Shown: positions 9,701-19,377, counted from the stretch's first letter. The stretch: DNA of 64,000 bases from Trueperella abortisuis (GCF_030811095.1 NZ_JAUSQL010000001.1:1-64000); one strand, 5' to 3'. The notes: generated by a model not told the origin, from the letters alone. A program made the numbers and translations.

Positions 9701-9883
9701 ACGCATCTGCTCGGACGTCGCGCCCGGGGAGGTGGCCACGACGTTGATGACCGGCAGCTCCACGCGCGGGATGAGCTCCTGGCGCAGGGTGGCGAGAGCG
9801 AAGATCCCCAGCACAAAAATCACGGTCGAGACAAGGGCGACGAAAGGGCGGTTCTTCAGGGAACCTTCTGCGAGTCTAAACAT
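6797..9883 (-). CDS. Efflux RND transporter permease (AcrB/SwrC-like, HAE1-type)
   Basis: Inner-membrane proton-driven exporter, 1028 aa, the standard RND length. The N-terminus (SLKNRPFVALVSTVIFVLGIFAL) is TM1 followed by RQELIPRVELPVINV, the typical AcrB-family periplasmic entry. TM4 contains GRVVDDSIVVIENIKRH, which carries the conserved aspartates of the proton relay, and there is internal duplication of the periplasmic/TM halves. No membrane-fusion protein or outer-membrane channel gene lies nearby, as expected in a monoderm actinobacterium. An RBS GGGGAAA directly precedes ATG 9883. The adjacent damaged TetR gene (6071-6685) was probably its repressor, so expression may be constitutive (inference). 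Substrate unknown. Confidence 0.92.
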   Translation of the reverse strand: MFRLAEGSLKNRPFVALVSTVIFVLGIFALATLRQELIPRVELPVINVVATSPGATSEQMRDRVSVPIEQQVSTIAEVSDTSTTSRSSVSIVTIELDYGTDIARAANRVEQSISRAKMNFPDNLTYDVVSGGTSDIPLAYVAVTSDGDPLEVAQRLRSTVVPAIEQEEGVASVQLLGAPEQRVSITLDQARIAELGISADAVQQALEDNGLSVPVGSLVQGDESRDVTVGQEIDSVEALRQIPVVAGEAQPGQPATVYPLSDIAEVRLAQAPAQMVGRIDGESALGIVVFPTANANIVQVTDRVTDVFDELAPSVGSNTHFTTLFTQAPFITGSIESLAQEGLLGLVFAVVVILIFLTSIRSTLVTALSIPLSLLVGFIGMLVGGYSLNMLTLAALTLSIGRVVDDSIVVIENIKRHLEYGKPKREAILDAVREVASAITASTVVSFIVFVPVGLVPGMVGELFRPFAFTVVIALAASLLVALTIVPVLAYWFLRPSKEAVAAAAAGEAEEFRRRAQDKERRYWLHRAYEPALRTTQKHPAITLVAAVAILAVAAALFPLLKINLLGGTNEGTVTIAQTTTPGASMEAKVAQADATEEKISAVKGVESTAATIGSSPMAMGGSGRSGDSIMYMIAVDEEADITSLTDAIVAAGDSVTGEGTTSSSAQSMLGSGTIDVNVTAPTPQALSEATERINDALSQLSEIKRAEHNASAITPAVQVNVNRDAAAAVGLTENDVVGMIAAQMVEPKIGQITIDNVDTSIYISIDDPVTTIDELRAMTILGQPLEAFATVDEVDSLPTIVTMNGQTTTTVSATPVDTDNLGHATDAVRETVDGLDLPDGTTTSMGGASQQLAESFSQLALALAAAVLLIYVVLVWIFRSLLQPALLLVAIPFAAIGSVLALLMTGTALDMSAMIGLLMLAGIVVTNAVVMVDLINQYREQGMDLASAVHDGAMRRVRPVAMTSLATIVAMIPMALGLSSSTGFISTPLAITVIGGLITSTLLTLILLPILYRLVEGVAERRRAKVE

Positions 9884-9893
9884 TTTCCCCGGA

Positions 9894-10694
9894 TCAGTAG
9901 GCCAACGCTACGAGCCTAGGGAAGGGTGGCGGGCGGTGCCAGCGTGTCCTCTCACAGAGAAGCGCCGCAGAGTTGCCGAGGGCGCGTTTTCGGCGGGGGA
10001 CGCCGCGGCTAGGGGCTAGGGGCGCTCCGTCTCCCGCTCGAGCCGGGAGGTGGGGCCGGCGAGGATGATAAGGTCGCCCGACTCGAGGGTGTCCGCATCG
10101 CGGGCGGTGCGGAAGTTGCCCTCCCCCGCGCTGGACGGCGATGATCTCCAGGCCAGTCTTCTTGGCGTTGACCTCGCCCACGGTCTTGCCCAGCAGGCGG
10201 GCGGGCGGGGTTGCCGCGGCCACGGAAAAGCCGTGGGTGAACTCGAGGTAGTCCTCCACCTCGTTGCGGATGAGGTGGGCGACCCGCTTGCCCATGTCGA
10301 TCTCGGGGCGCACGATGTGGTTGACCCCGATCTGGGCGAGCAGGGTGGCGTGCGACTCCTTCGACGCCTTCGCCCACACGTCCGGCACCCCCATGGTCAC
10401 CACGGCAGACGCGGCGAGCACCGAGGCCTCCACGTGTGAGCCGATGGCGATAATGACGCGGGATGCCTCGTCCACCCCGAGCTGGCGAAGCGCCTCGGGG
10501 TTGGTGGCGTCCGCGTGAACGATGTGGTCGAACTGGGTGGACAGCTCCTGGACGACATCCCTGTCGGAGTCCACGCACAGCACCTCCACGCCGCTGTTCT
10601 CCAATTCCGTGGCAAGCGCCCGGCCAAAACGGCCGAGGCCGAGGACGACGACGGCGCCATCGTCGTTGTTGCGATGAGCAAAGATGTTAGCCAA
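9894..10694 (-). CDS. trkA: TrkA-type potassium uptake regulatory protein, C-terminal frameshift
   Basis: Cytoplasmic NAD-binding gating subunit of a Trk/Ktr K+ channel. The Rossmann RCK_N domain is intact (VVVLGLGRFGRALATEL near residue 15, acidic CVDSD end of beta-2). After KTGLEIIAVQRGGG the frame becomes basic junk (QLPHRPRCGHPRVGRP...). One base fewer in the five-C run at 10123-10127 restores RGEGNFRTARDADTLESG and DLIILAGPTSRLERETERP with a stop at 10016-10018, the normal end of the RCK_C domain, about 225 aa. So the true gene is probably 10016-10694 and the extension to 9894 is an artefact of the frameshift. It overlaps trkH by 8 bp. Confidence 0.85.
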   Translation of the reverse strand: MANIFAHRNNDDGAVVVLGLGRFGRALATELENSGVEVLCVDSDRDVVQELSTQFDHIVHADATNPEALRQLGVDEASRVIIAIGSHVEASVLAASAVVTMGVPDVWAKASKESHATLLAQIGVNHIVRPEIDMGKRVAHLIRNEVEDYLEFTHGFSVAAATPPARLLGKTVGEVNAKKTGLEIIAVQRGGGQLPHRPRCGHPRVGRPYHPRRPHLPARAGDGAPLAPSRGVPRRKRALGNSAALLCERTRWHRPPPFPRLVALAY

Positions 10695-12021
10695 TGGCAG
10701 GCCTTTCTTCGGGATACTCGTAGAGCCGGTTGGTCACCTTCCCGGCGAGGGTGGTGGCGAGGCCGAGGGGGCCCACGCGGCCGGCGAACATGAGAAAGAT
10801 GAGGACGAGTTGGGCATAACGCGGCAGACTCGGCGTGATGCCCGTCGATAGGCCCACCGTACCGAAAGCGGAGGTAGTTTCAAAAAGCACCTGGTCAAGC
10901 GTGAAACCGGGCGAGAGCGCGAGGATGAGGAACGTTGCGCCCACCACGAGGCCGACGGCCGCGAACGTCACCGAAAGCGCCTGGCCGATCACGCGCCGGG
11001 AGAGGGTGCGCCCGCGCGCGGTGACGACCCGGCGTCCCCGCGCCTCCGCCCCGATCGTGGCGACGAGGACGCCAAGAGTGGTGATCTTGATGCCGCCCGC
11101 GGTGCCGCCACTGCCCGCGCCGATGAACATGAGGACGTCGGTGCCGAGCAGCGTCTGGGGGCGGGCCTGGGCGTAGTCGATCGCGTTGAAGCCGGCAGTG
11201 CGCGGGCTGACGGCGGCGAAGAAGGCGTTGAGGAGGCGACCGGGAGTGTCGAAGCCCGCCAGCACGCCGTTCCACTCGGTGAGCATGAGCGCCACGCCGC
11301 CGACGATCAGCACCACCGTGCCCATCCAGGTGAACACAGCGGTCAGCGACCAGCGCCGGCGCCGGTACTTCGGCGTGCGCAGGCGCCGGTAGGTCTCGAG
11401 CAGGACGGGAAAGCCCAGGCCGCCGACGATCAGCCCGAAGCTGAGGGGCAGGAGCACGAGGCCGTCGGCGGCGAAGCCCATGACGTTGTCCGAGTACAGG
11501 GCGAAGCCGGCGTTGTTGAAGGATGTGATCGAGTGGAAGAGGCCCTCCCACGCGGCACGCGCCCAGCTGTAGCCGTAGCCGAGGCGGAAGCGCAGGGTGA
11601 GGAAAACGAAGATGATGGCCTCGATGGCGAGCGTGAAGACGACCGTGGCGTTGACGATCCAGCGCACGTCGCCCAGGTTGCCGCGGCCCTCCGCGCCGGC
11701 ACTCAGCCGCCGGCGCAACCCGAGGCGGGCGCCTAGCAGTATCGACAGCAGGCAGGCCACCGTCATGATCCCCAGGCCACCGAACTGGACGAGCATCATG
11801 ATGACACCCTGGCCGAAGGGGGTCCACGCCGTCGCCGTGTCGAGGGTGATGAGGCCGGTCAGGCACACCGAGGAGGTGGCCGTGAAAAGGGCGTCAAGAA
11901 TCGCCACGGGTGGCCCGGCGGAGGCCCACGGCGTGGCAAGCAGGATCGTGCCGATCACGATCAGGCTCAAGAAACTCAGTGCTACTGCGCTTGCCGGGCG
12001 CAGACGACGCAAGTGATGCAC
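10687..12021 (-). CDS. trkH: TrkH/KtrB-family potassium transporter, pore subunit
   Basis: Integral membrane K+ translocating subunit, 444 aa, with the four pore-loop repeats of the family visible: FTATSSVCLTGL, HSITSFNNAGFALY, FAAVSPRTAGFNAID, and TTSAFGTVGLSTGI. These carry the selectivity-filter glycines. Its end overlaps the trkA start by 8 bp, giving a two-gene K+ uptake operon read leftward. Length is that of KtrB/TrkG-like subunits of Gram-positives. Confidence 0.93.
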   Translation of the reverse strand: MHHLRRLRPASAVALSFLSLIVIGTILLATPWASAGPPVAILDALFTATSSVCLTGLITLDTATAWTPFGQGVIMMLVQFGGLGIMTVACLLSILLGARLGLRRRLSAGAEGRGNLGDVRWIVNATVVFTLAIEAIIFVFLTLRFRLGYGYSWARAAWEGLFHSITSFNNAGFALYSDNVMGFAADGLVLLPLSFGLIVGGLGFPVLLETYRRLRTPKYRRRRWSLTAVFTWMGTVVLIVGGVALMLTEWNGVLAGFDTPGRLLNAFFAAVSPRTAGFNAIDYAQARPQTLLGTDVLMFIGAGSGGTAGGIKITTLGVLVATIGAEARGRRVVTARGRTLSRRVIGQALSVTFAAVGLVVGATFLILALSPGFTLDQVLFETTSAFGTVGLSTGITPSLPRYAQLVLIFLMFAGRVGPLGLATTLAGKVTNRLYEYPEERPAIG

Positions 12022-12155
12022 GAGGACAGCGTAAGCCCCCGCACGTCGTGACGACTAGTTCCGTGATCGGATCCTCCTTCGGCTCCCCGCGTGACCGGCC
12101 ACGTCGTGCCCGGCGCAACATTTCGTTCCGCGCGGGGAGTTGATAATAATGAGGT

Positions 12156-13475
12156 ATGGATTTCATGGAGTGGGCCCTACAGCAGACCTCCCAGCACCCC
12201 CGGCTGGCCAATTCCCTGGTCACGGCGAATGGGGACTGGCTGGATGTGCTCCTCGACGACGGGCGCACCTTCCGCTTCCGCCCCGGCGCCCTCATCCGGC
12301 GCGACGCCCCGCTTGAGCAGCGCACCGAGCTTCTCGACCGCCTCATCGGCATCGGCATCGACGGCGCCGAGGCCGCCACCGTCAGCGAGCCCGGCCGCGC
12401 CGGCGAGGACGGCGACCCCAGCCCGGACCTCTTCTCTTCCGACGATGCGGACGGCTCCTACGAGCCCTCCGGCGCCAGCCACCCGGACTACCCGACGGAC
12501 TACACGGACGGCGAGGGCCCGATCGTCCCGATCGTGCGCTCTGCGGACTACTTTCTCCCAGCCACCCCGGGCGCCGACTCGATCGTCTACATCCCGCTCA
12601 CGGCGTTCCTCGCCGTCGGGATCGCCCGCGACTACCCGGACACGATCCAGCCTATCTACTACGAGCAGCTAGAGGACTCCCGCGAGATCGGGGAGATCAT
12701 GAGCGACGCCGTCATGGCGCTGCGTTTCATGACGAACGATACCCAGCAGTCGGTGGAGATCGGGATCACGGAAATCGCGGGCGCCGAGGTGATGACGTTC
12801 CTGCAGCCGCCGAACTACGAACTGTCCTGGTTCGCGGACCTCGACATGATCCAGCAGGTCGCCGAACGCATCAGCGAGCGCCGCCCCGACGACATCCCGC
12901 TGTTCATCCCCGCCTCGCGCACGAAGCTCTTCATCGTCTTCGCAGACGACCCGCACCTGGCCGACTTCTTCAAGCTGCTCCTCGCCCAGCGCAACTCCGA
13001 GGACGCGATCTACCCCCTGCCCCACACCGTCGCCGCGGACGGTTGGCTCGAATGGCAACCCTTCCCCGGCTCCGAGCTGGCGGAGGTGCTCGGCGCGCTG
13101 CGCAACTACTTCCGGCAGAAGATCTACACCGCCCAGGAGGACATGATGCGCCAGTGGCCGGCGTTCGGGAAGGTCAAGGCCTTCCTGCCGCGGCGGCTGG
13201 CCAGCGGCGAGCGGGTCTCCGCCGCCACGTGGGACGCCATCGACACCCACGGCTCCATCCCCCACACCGACTTCATCACTTTCACCCGCTCGCCCCACCC
13301 GTGGGAGGCGGTGCCGGCCGTCAACATCACGGTTCGCACGCACGTCGCCCGCGAGATCTGGCCCGCCGGCATCGTCGAGGACGACACGGTCTGGCCCCCA
13401 CGCTACGGCGTCACGGGTTTCCCCGATGAGGAGACCCTGCGCAAGCTTCGGGATGCCGCCGACCGGCGCTTCTAG
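12156..13475 (+). CDS. Conserved hypothetical protein, weakly DUF1444/YtpQ-like
   Basis: 439 aa, soluble, acidic, no signal peptide or TM segment. A low-complexity acidic linker (about residues 85-130, rich in D, P, S, Y) separates an N-terminal ~80-residue unit from the main domain. The stretch IPLFIPASRTKLFIVFADDP followed about 30 residues later by YPLPHTV...WLEWQPF resembles the YtpQ/DUF1444 pattern, but I would not rely on that. A TAATAAT box (12144-12150) ends only 5 bp before ATG 12156, so the ATG at 12165 (with GAGG 10 bp upstream) is an alternative start. Divergent from trkH and convergent with tgt. Function unknown. Confidence 0.7.
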   Translation: MDFMEWALQQTSQHPRLANSLVTANGDWLDVLLDDGRTFRFRPGALIRRDAPLEQRTELLDRLIGIGIDGAEAATVSEPGRAGEDGDPSPDLFSSDDADGSYEPSGASHPDYPTDYTDGEGPIVPIVRSADYFLPATPGADSIVYIPLTAFLAVGIARDYPDTIQPIYYEQLEDSREIGEIMSDAVMALRFMTNDTQQSVEIGITEIAGAEVMTFLQPPNYELSWFADLDMIQQVAERISERRPDDIPLFIPASRTKLFIVFADDPHLADFFKLLLAQRNSEDAIYPLPHTVAADGWLEWQPFPGSELAEVLGALRNYFRQKIYTAQEDMMRQWPAFGKVKAFLPRRLASGERVSAATWDAIDTHGSIPHTDFITFTRSPHPWEAVPAVNITVRTHVAREIWPAGIVEDDTVWPPRYGVTGFPDEETLRKLRDAADRRF

Positions 13476-13486
13476 CGCCGGTCGGC
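13458..13486. terminator. Perfect 12-bp hairpin spanning the stop codon, between convergent genes
   Basis: GCCGACCGGCGC (13458-13469) is followed after a 5-nt loop by its exact complement (13475-13486). The stop codon of the upstream gene (13473-13475) lies at the loop/stem junction. tgt converges from the right, ending at 13528. It has no T-tract, but the position suits a bidirectional terminator. Confidence 0.6.
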
Positions 13487-13527
13487 GCCCCGGGATCTGA
13501 TCCTTGAGGCGATGACCGCGAGCGCGG

Positions 13528-14760
<1,233 letters not shown>

Positions 14761-15450
14761 TTACTTTCGGTAATTCGGTTCGTACTTCTTGATGAGGTTA
14801 ATGACGACGTAGGTGATGGGCAGGAAGACGACCTCCACCGACACCTTGTACAGGAAGCCGACGACGGCGAGGTTCGCGATGGTCGCCCAGCCGGCGACGC
14901 CGGCCCACGCCACCACACAGAAGATGGCCGTGTCCGCCGCCTCGCCCACCAGGGTGGAGCCGATCAGGCGCGCCCACATATGCTCTTCGCCCCAGCGGTC
15001 CTTGATCGCGGTGAGGACCTTGGCGTTCAGCAGCTGGCCGGCCAGATAGCCGGCGAGTGAGGCGAAGACGAAGCGCCACACCACGCCCAGGACCTCCTCG
15101 AAGGCGGCTTGGCTCGTGTAGTCGGGGTGGGCGGGCAACTGGATCACGGCCCAGAACGTGAGCGAGGCGAGGAAGGAGACCACGAACCCCATGAAGATCG
15201 TGCGCCGGGCGGCCTTAAAGCCGTAGACCTCCGACAGGACGTCGCCGATGATGTAGGTCAGCGGGAAGAGGATCGCTCCGCCGTCGAAGGTGAGCGGGCC
15301 GATCTCCACCAGCTTCGTGGCGCCGATGTTCGACAGCAGCAGGAAGGCAACGAAGAAGACCGCGAAGTAGTCGTAGAAGCCGCGGCGGACGCCGGCGTAT
15401 GCGCTCGCAGAGCTCGAATGGGCGGTCGCGGTGGGGTCGGGGGCAGTCAT
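14761..15450 (-). CDS. yhhQ: Queuosine-precursor transporter, YhhQ/VUT family
   Basis: Multi-pass membrane protein of about 229 aa of the COG1738 family that imports preQ0/preQ1 or queuine. Conserved family segments: LLLSNIGATKLVEIG, GGAILFPLTYIIGDVLSEVYG (signature), TLVGEAADTAIFCV. Start chosen at ATG 15450 because AAAGGA lies just upstream and the longer frame to 15516 adds a basic non-hydrophobic leader. It is followed by tgt, which supports a salvage role. No convincing preQ1 riboswitch was found in the ~100-nt leader. Confidence 0.9.
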   Translation of the reverse strand: MTAPDPTATAHSSSASAYAGVRRGFYDYFAVFFVAFLLLSNIGATKLVEIGPLTFDGGAILFPLTYIIGDVLSEVYGFKAARRTIFMGFVVSFLASLTFWAVIQLPAHPDYTSQAAFEEVLGVVWRFVFASLAGYLAGQLLNAKVLTAIKDRWGEEHMWARLIGSTLVGEAADTAIFCVVAWAGVAGWATIANLAVVGFLYKVSVEVVFLPITYVVINLIKKYEPNYRK

Positions 15451-15607
15451 GGTGTCCTTTCGTAGGCGCGGTATCGCGCGTCGATGCCGGGCACTGCCAC
15501 TACCCGAGCGCACCACGGCTCGCGGAGGCGGCCGGGTGGGACGCCGATCGCTCGTGCGTCCGCATACATGGTAGCACCCGCTGCCGGCTTCCCCGGCCGG
15601 CGCCCGG

Positions 15608-16435
15608 CTAGAAGTCGAGCCGGATCACCGTGGCGCCGTCCGCCTGCGACACCTCCTGCGAGATCGCGATCTGCTCCCCGTCCGAATACCCCAAGGTCTG
15701 GCTGGGCAGCAGGAAGGTGTCGCCCGTGACCACGTAGTTCGCCACGTTCATCAGCAGGTTGTAGACGTCCTCCTCCGATCGCGTCGATTCGCGCACCTGC
15801 ACGTCCAGGTGCCCGAAGTCCGTCAGGCCAAGCGTGCGCCCAAAGGTGAGATCGTGGCTGTGTACCCGCGTGTTGATCCACAGCGGTAGCGGCGCCTGCC
15901 CCTTCGTCAGCATCTCGGCCAGGCTCGTCACCATCGACGGCGGCATCAGCACCCCCAGCTCGTCGCGATAGACCCCGATCGCCGCCGGCTCGCGCATCAG
16001 CCCGTCCATCACCTCGGTGAACACGACGTGCGCCTTGACCATCTTGTGACGACGCCGGAGCTCCCTTTCCAGCGCCGCCTCCGGATCCGGCTCTGCGACC
16101 GGAGCGCCGCCGGGTTCGCCGGGGGCGTCGTCGGGAACGAAGAACGAGGCCGCCACGTGGAAGCGGTGCAGGGGAAGCTGCCCGCGTTCGAGCACGAGGC
16201 CGTGGGGCACGGGGGTGAGCAGCACGTGGACGCCGTCGAGCTCGAAGTGAAGCACGCGGCCCGCGTCGCCGGCCTGCTCGTCCACGACCTCCCAGGCGGG
16301 AGTGATGGTCTCGCCCCACAGTGCGGCGAAGCGTTCGGTGGCGGCCTCGAGGTCGACGGGCGCGCGCATGATCGCCGCGGCCGAGAACATCGCGGGGGCG
16401 GTGGGGTGGATGGAGGTGATTCCGAGCTCGTGCAT
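15608..16435 (-). CDS. DUF4261-like hypothetical protein
   Basis: 275 aa, soluble. The order MFSAAAIMRAPVDLEAA..., GRVLHFELDGVHVLLTPVP and a late HLDVQVRESTRSEEDVYNLLMNVANYV is the pattern seen in DUF4261 proteins. No catalytic residues are known for the family. Transcribed leftward in a group of uncharacterised genes; followed by the yhhQ-tgt pair after a 157-bp gap. Confidence 0.65.
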   Translation of the reverse strand: MHELGITSIHPTAPAMFSAAAIMRAPVDLEAATERFAALWGETITPAWEVVDEQAGDAGRVLHFELDGVHVLLTPVPHGLVLERGQLPLHRFHVAASFFVPDDAPGEPGGAPVAEPDPEAALERELRRRHKMVKAHVVFTEVMDGLMREPAAIGVYRDELGVLMPPSMVTSLAEMLTKGQAPLPLWINTRVHSHDLTFGRTLGLTDFGHLDVQVRESTRSEEDVYNLLMNVANYVVTGDTFLLPSQTLGYSDGEQIAISQEVSQADGATVIRLDF

Positions 16436-16458
16436 GGCACGAGTCTACCGGGTGGTCC

Positions 16459-17007
16459 CTAACTATCCGCGACCAGGGTACCCGCCTCCAGCGGGATCAG
16501 CCCGCGCACGCCCTGCCACGCCTCCGCGGTGTCTAGCAGGTCGGAGAGCGGGGTGCCGAAGCGCGCCTCGATCGCGGGGCGCTCCACGTAGTAGCTCCTG
16601 CCCGGCGTCACGTACGTCACCGAGCGGGCGTTATCGATGGCGGCCATGAACGCGATCGCCGAATACAGGACATTCTCCCGCTCGTTGGTGGTCTCCCCGT
16701 CGACGATCATGACCACCACGTCCGTGTCGTGGATCTCCACTCGGTCGATGCGCGCCCCCAGCGGGAGCGCGTACAGCGCCTGGATCGTGTTCGAGTTGTC
16801 GCCAACGTAGGGCTCACGGTGGTGGTCGATCACGCTGATGTCGTGCGTCAGGAACGACGACTGCTGTTCCAAGGATTGTGCCTGCGCCGCGGTGGCGTCG
16901 GATTGCGTCAGGCGGATCCACGTAAAGCCAATGATGACGATCATGGCCAGCCCGATGGAGATGAGCACCTGCACCATCAGGCTCTTACGCGAGGAGGAAC
17001 TGTTCAT
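16459..17007 (-). CDS. Membrane-anchored DUF4825-like protein
   Basis: About 182 aa. One N-terminal TM segment (SLMVQVLISIGLAMIVIIGFTWI) is preceded by a short polar Ser-rich stretch, predicting an extracytoplasmic domain. The soluble part contains HREPYVGDNSNTIQALYALPLG, matching the YVGDNS...LPL hallmark of DUF4825. I prefer ATG 17007 over the frame opening at 17076, whose extra residues are not hydrophobic; the SD (GGGAG) is unusually close to this ATG, so the start is uncertain. Function unknown. Confidence 0.65.
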   Translation of the reverse strand: MNSSSSRKSLMVQVLISIGLAMIVIIGFTWIRLTQSDATAAQAQSLEQQSSFLTHDISVIDHHREPYVGDNSNTIQALYALPLGARIDRVEIHDTDVVVMIVDGETTNERENVLYSAIAFMAAIDNARSVTYVTPGRSYYVERPAIEARFGTPLSDLLDTAEAWQGVRGLIPLEAGTLVADS

Positions 17008-17153
17008 GCTCCCATTATTGTTGACCTGCCCGTATGGACCAATAGCCCTCCGGGTTGAAAGGGGGGCCGGCACCACCCGGCTAGGGGATGAGGGCGGGCG
17101 GAATCACGCCGGCCTGCCTCCGCTAGCTGGGAAGGCCGCGCTGGTGACACGGG

Positions 17154-17870
17154 TTAGCCGCGAAGGTCGAGGAAGAAGGGGCCGCGCTGGTCGAGCTCAT
17201 TCATGTAGAGGGCATCCCAGTGCTGCCAGGGTTCCTTGGACAGGGAGTCGTTGGTGAAGCGCGGGTCGGTGGTGACTTCGGTGACGCAGAAGTCGGGGAT
17301 GACCAGGTCCACCACCGGGCTGAGGCGCTCGATCTCCGCCACCACCAGTCCGGCGTTCTGGCCGGCGAAGACGTCGAACTCCCAGCCGTCCTCGCCCACC
17401 CACAGCGAGTGGCGGGTCTTCGCCACGATCCGGCCCGAACGCTGGATGATCTGCACGGCGACGTCGGGGTCGAGCTCGGTCTCCATCTCGTAGCGCTCGC
17501 CCGCCACCGACGGAGACTTCACCGCGATCGTCGCCACCGGCGCGGTGGGCGCCGGGCGCGCTCGGTCCGAGGCTGACGCCGACGCCGCGGCGGGAATTGA
17601 GCTGGCGCCTGCGGCGCTGCCGGCCACGAGCTTGGCCAAGAGGCGGCGCTCGTAGGCGCCGAGTTCGTCGACGCCGGGGTCGAACGCGGGAGCGTCCAAG
17701 TCGGCCTGGATGTCCACTCCCCGGAAAGCGAGGCGGACGCGGATGGCGTAGCCGGCTTCGGCGAAGACGTAGGCCTGAATGATCACCTTCGGCGCGCCAT
17801 GCTCGACCACGCCCTCGGGTAGCTCGCGCACCAGGAACTTGCGTTCGAATTCGAAGGGAAAGTCTTCCAT
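17154..17870 (-). CDS. CYTH-domain protein (triphosphate tunnel metalloenzyme family)
   Basis: 238 aa. Opens with EFERKFLV, the ExExK-type signature of CYTH/TTM phosphohydrolases that act on triphosphates such as inorganic triphosphate or thiamine triphosphate. Later strands are recognisable (IIQAYVFAEAGYAIRVRL, AVKSPSVAGERYEMETELD, KTRHSLWVGEDGWEFDVF, LVVAEIERLSP). A ~40-residue Ala/Ser/Pro-rich insertion (SAAGASSIPAAASASAS...) interrupts the barrel, likely a disordered loop. Substrate cannot be assigned. Confidence 0.8.
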   Translation of the reverse strand: MEDFPFEFERKFLVRELPEGVVEHGAPKVIIQAYVFAEAGYAIRVRLAFRGVDIQADLDAPAFDPGVDELGAYERRLLAKLVAGSAAGASSIPAAASASASDRARPAPTAPVATIAVKSPSVAGERYEMETELDPDVAVQIIQRSGRIVAKTRHSLWVGEDGWEFDVFAGQNAGLVVAEIERLSPVVDLVIPDFCVTEVTTDPRFTNDSLSKEPWQHWDALYMNELDQRGPFFLDLRG

Positions 17871-17882
17871 GGCGAAAGCATA

Positions 17883-17906
17883 CCCCGGCCCGGGGTCGGG
17901 CCGGGG
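17883..17906 (-). terminator. GC-rich hairpin between lipoprotein and CYTH genes
   Basis: CCCCGGCCC (17883-17891) and GGGCCGGGG (17898-17906) form a perfect 9-bp stem with a 6-nt loop, just after the leftward lipoprotein gene. No T-run is present. Confidence 0.45.
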
Positions 17907-17942
17907 GCTAGCCGGGGTCTGGCCGCAGGCTAGCTGGGGCTA

Positions 17943-19229
17943 TCAGCCGAGCGGGCGCAGGTAGTGCAGGGCCGACCCGTCCCATTCGAAGAACATGTCG
18001 GCGCTTCGGCCCTCGCCGGCGAGCCCATCATCCGTGAGCGCCTCGCCCGTGGCCAGGTTGACGATCCTCTTCCCGACCAGCGCGAACGGGGCGTCGCGCT
18101 CCAAGAGCTCGGCGCCGGCGGGGATGTCGGTCAGCCAGCGCCCAGCCGCGAGTACGGCCGTCGCGTGATCCCCTTCGCCGGTCTCGGCGAGGGCGGAGGC
18201 CAGCTCGCCGGCGGTCACGTCGGGGTCCATGCCCTGCACGTGGTACAGGGATCCGGCGCTGCGCGCGCTCAGCGCGGTTGCGCGCCGTAGATTCCCACGC
18301 TCGTCGTATTCGACCACCTGGCCCGCATCGACGCAGACGATCCCGTCCGTCACCGACCAGCACTCATCCCCGCTAACCTCGCTGAGCTGAGGAAAGGTGA
18401 TGAAGGTCGTGCCCGAGCGGGCTGGGATGCCGGTGTCGATGATGTCAGCCCCGATCGTCACCTCGCCGTCCGCCGTGAAGAGTCGCTTGTCCTTCACCGC
18501 GTCCCCGCCGGCATCGATCACCGCCGCCAGCACCGAATCGCGCCCCAGCCGCGCAATGCCCGCACCCGAGTCATATGCGCCAACCAGCCGCGGAACCTCC
18601 GTGTCGAGCACGTGCGCCCGCGACCAGCGCAGCTCCTCCGCACCCGACCTTGCGCTCAGCACGATCAGGTCGCTCGGCTCCGTGCCGGGCGCGGCACTGC
18701 TTCCCGGCGCGGCACTGCTTCCCGGCGCAGCGCCGACTGTGGGCTCTTCCCGGCTCGCGCCCGACCCGGCCCCCGCCGCGCCCGACCCGGCCCCATCCGT
18801 GCCCGACCCGACGGAGACGAACACCGACCCGCTCGAGGCGTCCATCGCGATGAGCTCCGCGCCGTCTGGGATCTCGTACGTCCAGGTGGGCAGGGTGCGC
18901 CCGGAGCTCGCCACGCTAAACGCGTGCAGCTGCGTGCCGCGCGCCGCCGCGAGCGCGGCCACCAACGTCCCCGACTGCCGGTCGTAGACCACCGACGACG
19001 GCCGGTCCGCCAGCTCCACCGACCACGCCCGCTCGGCGCCGCCCTGGTAGGGGTTGCGCACCGGCTCAGGGAGGGGCGCCGGCCTCGCCTCGGGGGTGGG
19101 CTGAGCGCTCGGCGAGGAGGAACTCGGGGTCGGCGTCGGGGAGGCCGGCTTGGTGACGTCGCTACATCCGGCAAGCATCCAGGTGCATCCGGTGAGCACC
19201 AAAGCGATCGCCGCCGCGCGCTTCGTCAT
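17943..19229 (-). CDS. Putative secreted lipoprotein with beta-propeller-like body
   Basis: 428 aa. N-terminal signal peptide with lipobox LAGC (Cys about residue 22), then a Pro/Ser/Thr-rich linker (PASPTPTPSSSSPSAQPTP), so it should be lipid-anchored on the outer face of the membrane. A second low-complexity stretch rich in GAGSGA and tandem GSSAAP units sits near residues 150-180. Short repeated strands with VYDRQSGTLVAALA, LIAMDASSGSVFVSVG and LIVLSARSGAEELRW suggest PQQ/WD-type propeller repeats, but no catalytic motif is visible. Divergent from ilvA. Confidence 0.7.
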   Translation of the reverse strand: MTKRAAAIALVLTGCTWMLAGCSDVTKPASPTPTPSSSSPSAQPTPEARPAPLPEPVRNPYQGGAERAWSVELADRPSSVVYDRQSGTLVAALAAARGTQLHAFSVASSGRTLPTWTYEIPDGAELIAMDASSGSVFVSVGSGTDGAGSGAAGAGSGASREEPTVGAAPGSSAAPGSSAAPGTEPSDLIVLSARSGAEELRWSRAHVLDTEVPRLVGAYDSGAGIARLGRDSVLAAVIDAGGDAVKDKRLFTADGEVTIGADIIDTGIPARSGTTFITFPQLSEVSGDECWSVTDGIVCVDAGQVVEYDERGNLRRATALSARSAGSLYHVQGMDPDVTAGELASALAETGEGDHATAVLAAGRWLTDIPAGAELLERDAPFALVGKRIVNLATGEALTDDGLAGEGRSADMFFEWDGSALHYLRPLG

Positions 19230-19377
19230 GCCGATCCTCCTCCTTCTCCTCGGGCCCGAGCCACACGGCCAGCCGCCCGAGCCACCCCGTCTCTCTTCAC
19301 GATACCGGCACTGCTAGACCGGCCGCGAATAGTGGTGAGGATTTGGTTTCGAGTTCTTGACGCGGAAAGATGGGCAT

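Noticed and set aside
15451-15607. Possible preQ1 riboswitch upstream of yhhQ-tgt
   Set aside because: The leader is GC-rich and I see no preQ1-I/II/III consensus elements.
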